NCBI GenBank assembly: GCA_002049455.2
Contig: KV918771.1
Coordinates: 310,001-374,000, forward strand
DNA length: 64,000 nucleotides
Direction of reading: 5' to 3'
DNA from: Porphyra umbilicalis
Lineage: Eukaryota; Rhodophyta; Bangiophyceae; Bangiales; Bangiaceae
Program-made: the position numbers and the translations under genes
The notes under the pieces: generated by a model
What the model saw: the letters and a program-made list of their open reading frames with translations, nothing else
Told to the model about the DNA's origin: nothing
The model's database searches: none
Shown: positions 24,130 to 33,406 of the stretch, one piece after another
How the letters are laid out: each line of letters begins with the position of its first letter
Position numbering within the stretch: the first letter of the stretch is position 1

Positions 24130-27100
24130 CTAAGAGAAGAAGCAGCCCACATGAACACCGCCATGGTGCGTTCCGAACACGACACAACTCGGCGAAACAC
24201 AGCACACCACAGTCGTCCGAGGCGGAGCACCAAAAAACCGAAGACTCCGACCATGATCGCCAACGAGTGCACACCTGCCATCATAGTCGACAAACCCGGC
24301 AAAGGAAGCACCACCAACCACACACATCGCACTCCCGCAGCTCCCCAGGGAGGGTTCTATGCAGGGAACGGAATGCTTTCCCGAAAAACTCGATGTCCAC
24401 TGGGACTTTCCGTCCAGAACAGCCAAGAAGGTCCCAGCATCCACGTCCCACACTCGCAGTGTCTTGTCCAACGACCCCGACACCACCCGCGCTGCGCCGC
24501 CGCCCCCACCGCCGTCCACCACCGCCACGCAGCTCACCGTGCGGGTGTGGCCCGTAAGGGTGGCTACACATGTGCCATTGGCCAAGTCCCACACCCGCAG
24601 CGTCTTGTCGTAAGACCCCGACACCACCCGCGACGCGCCGCCGCCCCCGCCGCCGTCCACCACCGCCACGCACGTTACCCAGTGCGTGTGGCCCGTGAAA
24701 GTGGTCACGCACGTGCCGTTGGCCACGTCCCACACCCGCAGCGACTTGTCGTCCGACCCCGACACCACCCGCGACGCGCCGCCGCCCCCGCCGCCGTCCA
24801 CCACCGCCACGCACTCCACCCAGTTGGTGTGGCCCGTCAGGGTGCTCACGCAAGTGCCGTTGGCCACGTCCCACACTCGCAGCGTCTTGTCGCCCGACCC
24901 CGACACCACCCGCGCCGCGTCGCCGCCCCCGCCGCCCTCCACCACCGCCACGCACGTCACCCAGTGAGTGTGGCCCGTGAGGGTGGTCACGCACGTGCCG
25001 CTGGCCACGTCCCACACCCGCAGCGTCTTGTCCAACGACCCCGACACCACCCGGGACGCACCGCCGCCCCCGCCGCCGTCCATCACCGCCACGCAGCTCA
25101 CAGTGCGGGTGTGGCCCGTAAGGGTGGTCAAGCACCTGCCTTTGGCCACGTCCCACACCCTGAGCGTGTCGTCGCCCGACCCTGACACCACCCGCGCCGC
25201 GCCGCCGCCCCCGCCGCCGTCCACCACCGCCACGCAGCTCACCGCGCCGGTGTGGCCCGTGAGGGTGGTCACGCACGTGCCGTTGGCTACGTCCCACACC
25301 CGCAGCGTCTTGTCGCGCGACCCCGACACCACCCGCGCCGCGCCGCCGACCCCGCCGCCCTCCACCACCGTCACGCACTCGACCCAGTCGGTGTGACCAG
25401 TGCGGGTGCTCACGCACGTGCCGTTGGCAAAGTCCCACACCCGCAGCGTGTTGTCGCGCGACCCCGACACCACCCGCGCCGCGCCGACGCCCCAACCGCC
25501 GTCCACCACCGCCACGCAGCTCACCGTGCGAGTGTGGCCCGTGAGTGTGGTCGCGCACGTGCCGTTGGCCAAGTCCCACACCCGCAGCGTCTGGTCGTGT
25601 GAACCCGACACCACCTGCGCCGCGCCGCCGCCCCCGCCGCCGTCCACAGCCGCAACGCAGCTCACCGTGCGAGTGTGGCCCGTGAGGGTGGTCACGCACG
25701 TGCCGTTGGCCACGTCCCACACCCGCAGCGTCTTGTCCAACGACCCCGACACCACACGCACCGCGCCGACGCCCCCGCCGCCGTCCACTACGGTCATGCA
25801 GGTCACCCAGTGGGTGTGGCCCGTGAGGGTGGTCACGCATGTGCCACTGGCCAAGTCCCACACCCGCAGCGTGTTGTCGCGCGACCCCGACACCACCCGC
25901 GACGCGCCGCCGCCCCCGCCGCCGTCCACCACCGCCACGCATCTCACCGCGCCTGTGTGGCCCGTAAGGGTGGCTACACATGTGCCGTTGGCCACGTCCC
26001 ACACCCGCAGCATCCTGTCGTCCGACCCCGATACCACCCGCGCCGCGCCACCACCCCCGCCGCCGTCCACCACCGCCACGCACGTCACCCACGCGGTGTG
26101 CCCCGTGAGGGTGGTCACGCACGTGCCGTTGGCCACGTCCCACACCCGCAGCGTCTTGTCGCCCGACCCCGACACCACCCGCGCCACGTCGCCGCCCCCG
26201 CCGCCGTCCAGCACCGCCACGCACGTCACCGTGCGGGTGTGGCCCGACAGCACGGCCATGCGGGACCCGGTCTCCTCGTCCATGACCAAAAGACGGCCAC
26301 CGACTTGTGGAAGGACCACTTGCGTGGCGCCTCCCGTCGTAACTGTGCACATACACCTGACGAAGCCATCGCTGCGAAAGACGCGACGCTCAGCCCGTGG
26401 CGCCAGGCCATCACCCGCGAGCAGCGCCAACGCTGGTTTTTCCAGAAACAAGCGGGCAGAGTGGTGGAGTCGCACCAAAAGCGGCTTTTCAGCCGCCTGA
26501 ACAGCAGGCTGCAAACGGGGGCCAAACCGCTCCGCCACCTCAAATGCCGCCTGCTGCAGCCGCACCGACAGCGACAAATCCTGATCGGCCAGCGCGCCCT
26601 CCACCACGGTAGCCACGCGGTCAAGCACGTCCACTTTGGCGTGTCGACACTCCGCGCGATAGAGACCACAGGTGCCGCCACTTACCTCCACCCGCCACGC
26701 GATGTACGGCATGGCGAGCAGGAGCAGTTTCAGCTCCTCTTCCGCGCCGCCGCCACGGAGCAGGCGCGGGAGGGCGCGCTCAATGAAGTTATCCATTGGC
26801 AGCTTCCACAGCTCCCGGACCGCCCCACTCGTTTTGCTGCCGCCGGTCGGCTCGGTGTCAATGCTGTGTCGCCGACAGTACCCCGACAAGAGCTTGCGGT
26901 TGAAGTCCTCCCGATCCGCCGCGGTCAGCGTGACGTCGCTACCCAAAAAGTCAACCACCAAGTCGTGTAGGCTCAAGCGCAGCGGCTCGCTGTGGCCATC
27001 GACGTCGCCGCCGCCTTGGAGCGTCACCAGCGAGCACGCCTGCAGCTTGCGCGCAATTCTTTCGACTGCAGGCATCTTTGCTCCCCACAATGCCGCCAGC

Positions 27101-29184
27101 CCCGCCGCGGGCACCTCCTCCTTATAGGTCATGACGCACAGCGCCAGAAACTGCTTCCAGCACTGATTGCGGTGCTCTTTGTTAATCCCCAGCGCCCGAC
27201 GGCTGATGCGCAGGCATGCCCAGAGAGAGACGTACGACTCGCTACCTGTGAAGGACTTGGACAGCAGGCTATCGCGGTCGTCTTGCACCTGTTTGATGGA
27301 TGCCTTCCACCCGCCCTCGCGCACCAGCGCGCCCATAACGGCTAGGGCGAGCGCCAAGCCGCTGCAGAGCTCCACAGCTTGCGTGACCAGGCTCTCAGAC
27401 CTGTCGACACGATCCACGCCGTCAACCTTGGCGTGGTTGCAGAGCACCCCAGCCGCAGCCGCACCTGAGAGCACATCAACGGACACAGCTTGGATGTCGG
27501 GCCACCGGTCGGTAAAGTCCGTCTGCCGCGTCGAGAATAGCAGAGATGAGCCCGCTCGTCCGTGTAGCGCCTGGTAAAAGCAGTCGACCCACGTAGAGTC
27601 CCACACATCGTCGACCACCACCAGGCAGCGCTTGCCCTTGAGCGCCTCATGCAGGCGTTTCACGGCCATGTCCAGATCAACGGCCTCGACCTTGTCGCGC
27701 GTCAGGGTTGTGGCAAGCGCGCAGATGGACTTGTGCACTTGCTCCCGGGAGATAGCTTTGCTCAGCTGCACCCAGTGGACGCCGTCAGAGAAGCGCTCCC
27801 GTCCTTCCTCCTCCGCAACCAAGCGGTGGGCGACCAACGTGCAGCAGACGGTCTTGCCCACCCCCCCCATGCCTTGCGCGCCGATCGCCACACACGACGC
27901 GTTGCCAGACTCCAAGAGCGCAGCGTACAGCGCCGTGGCAGGGTACCCTGAGTCGTCCCACTGGGTGAACACGTTGGGCGGCAGCGGGGGGAGGTCCTTC
28001 TTGGCAGCTTGTATCGCCGCTCGTTTCGGTGCGTCCTTCAAATCGCGCAGCTGCGCAATCGGCAGCAGGCTCATCACTCGGCGGGCTTCCTTGTCGATCT
28101 GCGACATGCGTGCCTCGAGCGCCTGCCCCACGTTCAAGCCCCGCGACACGGCCGAGCACGCCCGCCACCACCGCTGGCGGCGGGACCACATGAGGTGGTG
28201 CATCTCGCCGGCGGCCTCCTCCACGTCGGCGACAAGGGAGCTCAGCCGCTCGAGCAGTCCCCCGACGTTCACAACGCTGCTGACCTCCAAGTCCTTGACC
28301 ACGGGCAACAAGTACTGCTTGCACGCATCAATCACGTCTTGAAGCGCCGCCGACGCGTCGCCAACCGCACCGTCCACCTGCCCCGCAGCCACAAACACCT
28401 TCAACCCAAAGCTTAGCGCCGCGAGTGCCGTGCCTACGAGTGGACCAAAGGCAACCGCGAGGTTGTGTACCTCTGGGTTGGCAATTGACGTCGCCACCCC
28501 TGCACCATCCGCCAATGACCCGTCCGCTAGCGCGCGGCGGATGCCTTGGGTACAACTCGAGAGCGCTGTCAACCGGGTTGCGTCCCCCGCCCCGGCTGGC
28601 GTCGGGCCAACAGCGTCGCCGCTGCCGCTGCCGCCACCCACCACCCCCACGTGCCGCGCCCACACCATCCACAGCGGCGCAGTGCGCATGCGTAGCTGCC
28701 GCTGCCACGCGCGCGCGTCCTCCTCAGAGGCCGCGCAAAAGCGCAGCAGCGGGTCCGGATCCCTGCTCAGCGACACCTGTACCACCCAACGCCCCGCAAT
28801 ACTCGACCAGTCCCCAGTTGCCTGTGCGCGAAAGACGTCCACCAACGAGGCGGCGGCGCCCTCGCCATGGTTGCGCGGCAGCGGGCAAAACCGGTACCCC
28901 GTGCCGGGACGGTCCATCGGTGGCATGTCACCTGGGGAGGGCAGCGTGCACCCCGCATCACCCGGCTGCTCCAGGCGGTAGTGCACGCCGCAATGCACCC
29001 ACACCGTTGCTGGTATCAGCTTCACGCTCCCCGCCGTGCAGGTGACGCAGCCCAGCCGCCCAGCTGGCTCGATCAGCTGCACCCGTCCAGTGCACGGGCG
29101 CATCAGCGCCTTGAGCCCCTCCTCGTCGTCCGCCAGAGGCAAGTCATAGTCCGTAGGCGCAGTCCTGGACCCCGCAGCCGCCAT
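24130..29184 (-). CDS. NLR-like STAND NTPase with WD40 repeat array
   Basis: Uninterrupted frame of 1,684 codons from ATG 29184 (context GGTGCCATGG). The frame stays open to an upstream ATG at 29499, but that extension is low-complexity. Domain order: residues 30-170 PH-like, ending in the typical amphipathic helix (ARAWQRQL); 235-385 helical bundle with a hydrophobic first helix (FGPLVGTALAAL), like four-helix cell-death modules; 430-750 NB-ARC, with P-loop GMGGVGKT (438-445), kinase-2 VVVDDVWD, sensor SSLLFSTRQ, a GLPL-like SGLALALA and LHD in place of MHD (739-741); 981-1591 thirteen 47-residue WD40 repeats; 1592-1684 a final divergent blade, so 14 blades or two propellers. Such proteins are ATP-switch receptors that oligomerise on ligand sensing by the WD40 part; the ligand is unknown. 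The 3' end lies within the inverted duplication. Function in immunity or self-recognition is inference. Confidence 0.9.
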   Translation of the reverse strand: MAAAGSRTAPTDYDLPLADDEEGLKALMRPCTGRVQLIEPAGRLGCVTCTAGSVKLIPATVWVHCGVHYRLEQPGDAGCTLPSPGDMPPMDRPGTGYRFCPLPRNHGEGAAASLVDVFRAQATGDWSSIAGRWVVQVSLSRDPDPLLRFCAASEEDARAWQRQLRMRTAPLWMVWARHVGVVGGGSGSGDAVGPTPAGAGDATRLTALSSCTQGIRRALADGSLADGAGVATSIANPEVHNLAVAFGPLVGTALAALSFGLKVFVAAGQVDGAVGDASAALQDVIDACKQYLLPVVKDLEVSSVVNVGGLLERLSSLVADVEEAAGEMHHLMWSRRQRWWRACSAVSRGLNVGQALEARMSQIDKEARRVMSLLPIAQLRDLKDAPKRAAIQAAKKDLPPLPPNVFTQWDDSGYPATALYAALLESGNASCVAIGAQGMGGVGKTVCCTLVAHRLVAEEEGRERFSDGVHWVQLSKAISREQVHKSICALATTLTRDKVEAVDLDMAVKRLHEALKGKRCLVVVDDVWDSTWVDCFYQALHGRAGSSLLFSTRQTDFTDRWPDIQAVSVDVLSGAAAAGVLCNHAKVDGVDRVDRSESLVTQAVELCSGLALALAVMGALVREGGWKASIKQVQDDRDSLLSKSFTGSESYVSLWACLRISRRALGINKEHRNQCWKQFLALCVMTYKEEVPAAGLAALWGAKMPAVERIARKLQACSLVTLQGGGDVDGHSEPLRLSLHDLVVDFLGSDVTLTAADREDFNRKLLSGYCRRHSIDTEPTGGSKTSGAVRELWKLPMDNFIERALPRLLRGGGAEEELKLLLLAMPYIAWRVEVSGGTCGLYRAECRHAKVDVLDRVATVVEGALADQDLSLSVRLQQAAFEVAERFGPRLQPAVQAAEKPLLVRLHHSARLFLEKPALALLAGDGLAPRAERRVFRSDGFVRCMCTVTTGGATQVVLPQVGGRLLVMDEETGSRMAVLSGHTRTVTCVAVLDGGGGGDVARVVSGSGDKTLRVWDVANGTCVTTLTGHTAWVTCVAVVDGGGGGGAARVVSGSDDRMLRVWDVANGTCVATLTGHTGAVRCVAVVDGGGGGGASRVVSGSRDNTLRVWDLASGTCVTTLTGHTHWVTCMTVVDGGGGVGAVRVVSGSLDKTLRVWDVANGTCVTTLTGHTRTVSCVAAVDGGGGGGAAQVVSGSHDQTLRVWDLANGTCATTLTGHTRTVSCVAVVDGGWGVGAARVVSGSRDNTLRVWDFANGTCVSTRTGHTDWVECVTVVEGGGVGGAARVVSGSRDKTLRVWDVANGTCVTTLTGHTGAVSCVAVVDGGGGGGAARVVSGSGDDTLRVWDVAKGRCLTTLTGHTRTVSCVAVMDGGGGGGASRVVSGSLDKTLRVWDVASGTCVTTLTGHTHWVTCVAVVEGGGGGDAARVVSGSGDKTLRVWDVANGTCVSTLTGHTNWVECVAVVDGGGGGGASRVVSGSDDKSLRVWDVANGTCVTTFTGHTHWVTCVAVVDGGGGGGASRVVSGSYDKTLRVWDLANGTCVATLTGHTRTVSCVAVVDGGGGGGAARVVSGSLDKTLRVWDVDAGTFLAVLDGKSQWTSSFSGKHSVPCIEPSLGSCGSAMCVVGGASFAGFVDYDGRCALVGDHGRSLRFFGAPPRTTVVCCVSPSCVVFGTHHGGVHVGCFFS
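24412..26244 (-). repeat. WD40-coding tandem array, 13 x 141 bp
   Basis: Thirteen contiguous 141-bp units, all in frame and of identical length, encoding the pattern GHT-xx-V-x-C, a Gly-rich loop, RVVSGS-x-D-x-TLRVWD and ANGTCVTTLT. Units are nearly identical except at a few codons: the two residues after GHT (RT, AW, GA, HW, DW, NW), the residue after the next Val (T, R, S, E), the residue after SGS (G, D, R, L, H, Y) and the one after the following Asp (K, R, N, Q, D). Near-identity elsewhere implies homogenisation by unequal exchange or conversion. Confidence 0.95.
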
Positions 29185-30645
29185 GGCACCACCGCAACGC
29201 GAGAGCTCGACGCGGGGGATGGGCAAGGCGCCGACCCCTCGCACGGGCGCTTGCGGCGGCCACGCCGGGACGTACAGGCGGGAAGTACGGGCGCGGCGCC
29301 GGCGGCCGTACCTGCCCACCGCAGCGCCCAACGGAACAAGCCAACGCCGTCGCGCAGCAGGCCAAACGGGCGCACAGCAGCGCCGCTGTCGCTGCGTGTG
29401 GAAAACCCCGCAGCCCCGCAAGCACAGCGGGGCAGCGTCCCCCTCCCCCCGGCCGCCACGGACAGCGCCGGTGCCGCGGCCACTCGAGTCCCTCCCCACG
29501 CCTCCCGCGAGTGTGGCGGCGGCCCGGTGGGCACGGCGCGCGGAGGCGACCTCGGCGTGTGGCGGCAGGGCCCGCGCAGAGCGTCGTCTCGGCGCTCTGT
29601 TATCCGTCTGTCACCAGTTCTTGACACTTGCACCAGTTCTTAGCAAATCGGGACATGAAATCGGGTTCCTGGGGATGCTCCGAAACCGCCTACGGTGCAG
29701 TTCACTCTTTTTTATAAAATAAACAAAGCATATCAGCACGGTCTGAGTCACACCACTGGACTCTTCAACTCATCAGCTCTGCAACGATGCCTTGTGTGCC
29801 TCAAACGGAGCACTCCTGGACGAGAACCGCGTGTTTCCCTGGAAAATAGCAGGAAAAAGTACATCGCCGGACCGGTGCAATTCCGCGTCCACAGAGCCCT
29901 CCCAGTGATTTCCGAGCGGAACGTCTTGCTCCCGCCCGCTTTCGCCGCAGGGATCCGGGTGTCGAGTCTCTCCGATGCACCCCAGAGCCCCGTAGTGGCT
30001 GTATGGGCCGATTTCTCGGCCAAGGTCGACGAACAGGTGTGGTCAGCACATGAGAGAGGCTCTGGAGCCCGAGTTTCGCGGTCGCATTGTACTGGGCGAG
30101 TTTTTCAGGGCTGCTCATCGCCCCCCCCATCCCCCGCCCTTCGTGTCACCACAGCACAACCCTGTCCCAGTTCCCTGCGTACCAGCACAGGCTTACTCAT
30201 CACTTTATCGTCCATCTGATAGCCCCTGAGCCCCCCTAACCCACCTCCCCCCTTCCCATCCGCCCCCATTCCTCCCCCACCCGTGCGCCCCCCGTTCCCA
30301 TGTCTGTCATTGGCCCGCAGCCTTCCCCCCCCGCCTCCCCCCCTCCCTCCCCCCTGCTCTATCCTCGACCCCCGACCAAAGTCTTGTTTTAGCAACTCTC
30401 TGTGTCTCATGTCCGTAGAGGTTCTCAACAACTCATGTGCCCCTCGTCTGCGAAGCGTCTGGAGCTACACGCGCTCCCGTCACTGTCCACACAGCTCCTT
30501 CGTGTGTGAAGACCTGCGGGCACTTGTGAACTCCACGTGGCGCCTGGTGAACTCCACGTTGCGGCTGTGAACTCCACGTTGCGCCCCAGTGACCAAGTTC
30601 ACCGCAATGCTTGACAACTTTAACACTGGTACCGTCGGACTCGAG
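29185..30645. other. 5' flank of NLR gene and intergenic
   Basis: 29185-29600 is GC-rich and extends the NLR frame upstream, probably 5' UTR. 30120-30370 is a strongly pyrimidine-rich tract. Three tandem copies of a 20-21-bp unit (GTGAACTCCACGTTGCG and variants) lie at 30526-30590. No confident gene. Confidence 0.45.
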
Positions 30646-31667
30646 CTAATTGGAATTCAAATTGTCATTGTCTGTATTTCTCCTGCTTGCCCGCAGCATC
30701 GCAAAGAAGCGGCGCAACCGGTGGGGAAGGGTGGCGTCCAGGGTTGTAGCGAGGCGCATTGCCTGCTGCTCTAGCGGCTCGGCGCCAGGCCCTTCTGTTT
30801 GCCCATAAGCAACCGCGAGGAAGCTCAAGAAGCGAGCTGTGGCACGGTCATTCGCTGACCAGGACTTCTCCGTCATGGCATAGGACGCGGCGTTGTTTGT
30901 CGACGCGCGTCGAGCCGCTCGCTCCGCACAGTGCACCTCAAAGGCAATTTGCCCAACCGCTGGAGCGCCCTCCACGTGCAATTGCCCAGGGTCGACGGCA
31001 CCCGGCCCGAAGTCCTCCACCTCATCCCCCTCGTCGTCGCTATTACCCATGCCGCCAACATTGAGCTGTTGGGCAGCAGCAATGGGCGCGGCCATGGCAC
31101 CCTCAGGTAGCACCATCTCTGCGTGTACTGGATGCAGGGTCACCACGAAGAAGAGTGTGGGGCGCTGTGACCACGACAACGCAGTATGGGAAAATGACGA
31201 GGTCCTTTGCGCGCCGGCTGCGGGAAAGCCACCGCCGCGACTTCTTCCAGGCCCCGTTGGGTGGTAATTGTTGTTGCCGTAGACCTGTTCACGCAGTCCA
31301 TGAAAGGTTTTCACTCTGATGATTCACTTCTCCTTTATTTCCACAAAATAGGGCTGACGGGGAGAGAGTCCTCAAGCTGTTCGTGGCAGCATGTATAAGT
31401 AACGCTAGCGGCATGAAACTTGTCCTTATTCTGTGAGCAAGTTGCTTGGATTTGATCTGCGTGCACACTCTCTGTCAGCCCTGAGTTCCCAGCCAACCGG
31501 AAGACAGAGATCGAGTTCACACAGCGAGAGTGTGGTGGAAGGCGACACAAGTATGGAAACTCGGGGCTCCAGATGATCAAATACTCTGTTTATACTAAGT
31601 ATTTATGACTGTAGTGTGCGATTCCGAGATGTTCTAGTATGAGATATCATTGTGTCAAGAACTGGTG
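29612..31667. repeat. Segment bounded by 16-bp inverted repeats
   Basis: CACCAGTTCTTGACAC at 29612-29627 is exactly complementary to GTGTCAAGAACTGGTG at 31652-31667, and similarity extends a few bases outward (GTCTG). The left repeat is followed by a second partial copy. The 2.06 kb between contains the 30646-31314 ORF. No clear target duplication was found, so a transposon is possible but unproven. Confidence 0.4.
30646..31314 (-). CDS. Hypothetical protein, acidic middle, basic C-terminus
   Basis: 222 codons. The C-terminal two thirds look like a genuine protein: an acidic stretch (DDEGDEVEDFG), then a helical region (about residues 130-210) ending in basic and Asn-rich residues. A more likely start may be the internal Met that opens EMVLPEGAM (about residue 66). 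No family is recognised. It sits between the NLR gene and the Harbinger element, inside a pair of 16-bp inverted repeats, so it may be cargo of a small element. Confidence 0.45.
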   Translation of the reverse strand: MKTFHGLREQVYGNNNYHPTGPGRSRGGGFPAAGAQRTSSFSHTALSWSQRPTLFFVVTLHPVHAEMVLPEGAMAAPIAAAQQLNVGGMGNSDDEGDEVEDFGPGAVDPGQLHVEGAPAVGQIAFEVHCAERAARRASTNNAASYAMTEKSWSANDRATARFLSFLAVAYGQTEGPGAEPLEQQAMRLATTLDATLPHRLRRFFAMLRASRRNTDNDNLNSN

Positions 31668-31984
31668 CAGACATTTTCTTGGGTGCATTTTCCAGTAGAA
31701 GAACGGAAGCGCCCCAGCGGAAGCGGATAAAACCGCCGAGCCCGCCAGACTCTCCTGAGGCGAGCCATATTTTTATTTTCCGGTGGGGATAAGATTAAGC
31801 CTTCATCTGAGGCCAGTTGCTATGGTGGTTTTCTGAAAAATGGCCAGCCTGCGGGGGCATGGTTTGACCAAGTCATGGCAGGCCGAAGAACACCACTTGT
31901 GGCCCACCCACTCACGAGTTCTACCTGCAGCCAATTAGACGTCGAATCCGAGGGATGACGGTTCCCTGCCGATATGGGCTGTAA
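31315..31984. other. Intergenic, no gene recognised
   Basis: Moderate-GC sequence with only short frames. It ends at the TAA target duplication (31982-31984) of the Harbinger element. Confidence 0.5.
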
Positions 31985-32011
31985 GGGCAATCCCAACAAC
32001 GTCGGCCCCAT
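31985..32011 (+). repeat. Harbinger left terminal inverted repeat
   Basis: 27 bp beginning GGGCAATCCC, preceded by TAA. A related GTCGGCCCCA motif recurs at about 32226-32235. Confidence 0.93.
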
Positions 32012-32579
32012 CTCATATTCGTTACACGTTGTGCCACGAAGCAGAAACGTGTCTCTTTATTAAGGAAATGGGGCCACTGGGCTTTTCTGTCAACGTGATC
32101 GACCCCATTCTGGCCTTCAATGGTCATGATGGAATCCTGGAAGTACGAGACAACTCCGAAGCGCAAAAATGGGGCGGGCGTTGGACCTGCCCCATTCGTG
32201 AAGCGAAATGGGGCAGGTCCGGCGTCGGCCCCAATGCGTTCTGTGCTCTCATTGGTGGAGTGTAACCAAACATGTATTACTATATATTGGTTGAGCGCGC
32301 AACGTGTGTTGGGATGATCTTGATCAGTTTTGAAAGATAATGGTGCGGACCTGCACTCTTTGGCGATGAGGCCCGACCTCAGCATTCGAGAGCGGTCCAA
32401 AAGCTTTCGTCCATTGAACCAGGCTGATAGCGCAGGTGGTTGGCGTCTCGTGATTCGATTCCGACGCAGGCCGTCATTGTGGGCCGCGTGGGACGGGATC
32501 GGACATGTGGCTCAGGCAGGCGTGGAGTGGGACTCTCTCTCGCCTCGTGACCCCTGATCTGGGCTCTTGAGGGCCTGTT

Positions 32580-33115
32580 GGCGTGGGGACGATGGATGGT
32601 TCGCGTGGCGCCATCACGACCATGCGGTCGTTAGGTTGTGGCGGGCCGCCCACCACTGATACAGCGCCACTGAGGGGGGGGCGGCGGTTGAACGAGATCG
32701 CGCGGGCGGCCTGGTGCCACACCCACACAGATATTTTGAGGTGGCAGGCCGCCCCACACTGCGTCAGAGCCTCTGGAGGGGGGGGGGGGTCGGAGGGGAT
32801 CGCGCGTGGCCCCTGGGCGGGCACCCGCACAGAGATTTGCATGTGGCAGGCGGTGCGCCACCGCACCCAGAGCTATTTGAGAGGGGGGGGGGGGGTGGGC
32901 GGCGCCCGCGGGTCGCCTCCTGGCTCGTGCGCGGCCCAATCGGGGAGGTTGGTGGTCCGCCACCACCCACAGTGCCTTTCAGTGGGGGTGCGGCGGTCGA
33001 TCCTGGACCACGCGGTGCCTCGTTGGCTCCCGCGCAGCCTTTTCGGGGGTGGGGGCGGTCCACCACTGCGCACAGTGCGTTTTGAGAGGGGGGGGCTCGG
33101 TCCATCGCTCCTCAG
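32580..33115. repeat. Degenerate G-run tandem repeats in Harbinger
   Basis: Four to five diverged copies of a roughly 100-110-bp unit: a CGGGCCGCCACCA-like half, CACCCACAGAG-like half, then a run of 8-14 G. They lie between the left terminus and the transposase start. They may be subterminal transposase-binding repeats or the promoter. Confidence 0.6.
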
Positions 33116-33406
33116 TCCGTGCTGCCGCACCGTGCACACACCCGACCCATCGACGTCGCGCCCATCGTTGTGACGCGTCCGGCCATTACCTGCATCGTCG
33201 GCCCCCCGCTACTCTGTTGCCCTGTTCCTCGTCCACGACGTGCCCGCTTCGCCCGCACGTTCCCTGTCGTCGGCTTGAGACGCACGATCCGCGCACCCGC
33301 CGCACTTTCTTTGCTACCCCACCACTCTTACGACCCCTATCCTTGTGTCCCGTGCTCCACCACCATTTGCCCGCGCTCGCCCGCGACCCTCCCCTCCGCT
33401 GCTGGC

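Larger units (their letters stand above)
18444..24468. repeat. Giant inverted duplication, right arm
   Basis: Uninterrupted 6.03 kb arm, reverse complement of 1355-6496 plus 9964-10850. At about 19326-19333 it shows the unoccupied site (complement reads CTAGTTAA) matching the piggyBac insertion in the left arm. Its outer end lies inside the last WD40 repeat of the intact NLR gene, so that gene's 3' end belongs to the arm. Confidence 0.95.

Noticed and set aside
24412-26244. CRISPR-like regularly spaced repeats
   Set aside because: Units are contiguous, in frame and encode WD40 blades. There are no spacers.
23962-26970. Long plus-strand open frames (23962-25185, 25400-26500, 25675-26970) and a minus-strand shadow frame 24281-26356
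   Set aside because: They lie over the WD40 array and arise because a GC-rich repeat of 141 bp (a multiple of three) keeps all frames open. The NLR frame alone shows domains.
29185-29499. Upstream in-frame ATG of the NLR at 29499
   Set aside because: The extra 105 residues are low-complexity Arg/Ala/Cys-rich, whereas the ATG at 29184 has a strong context and starts an ordered protein.
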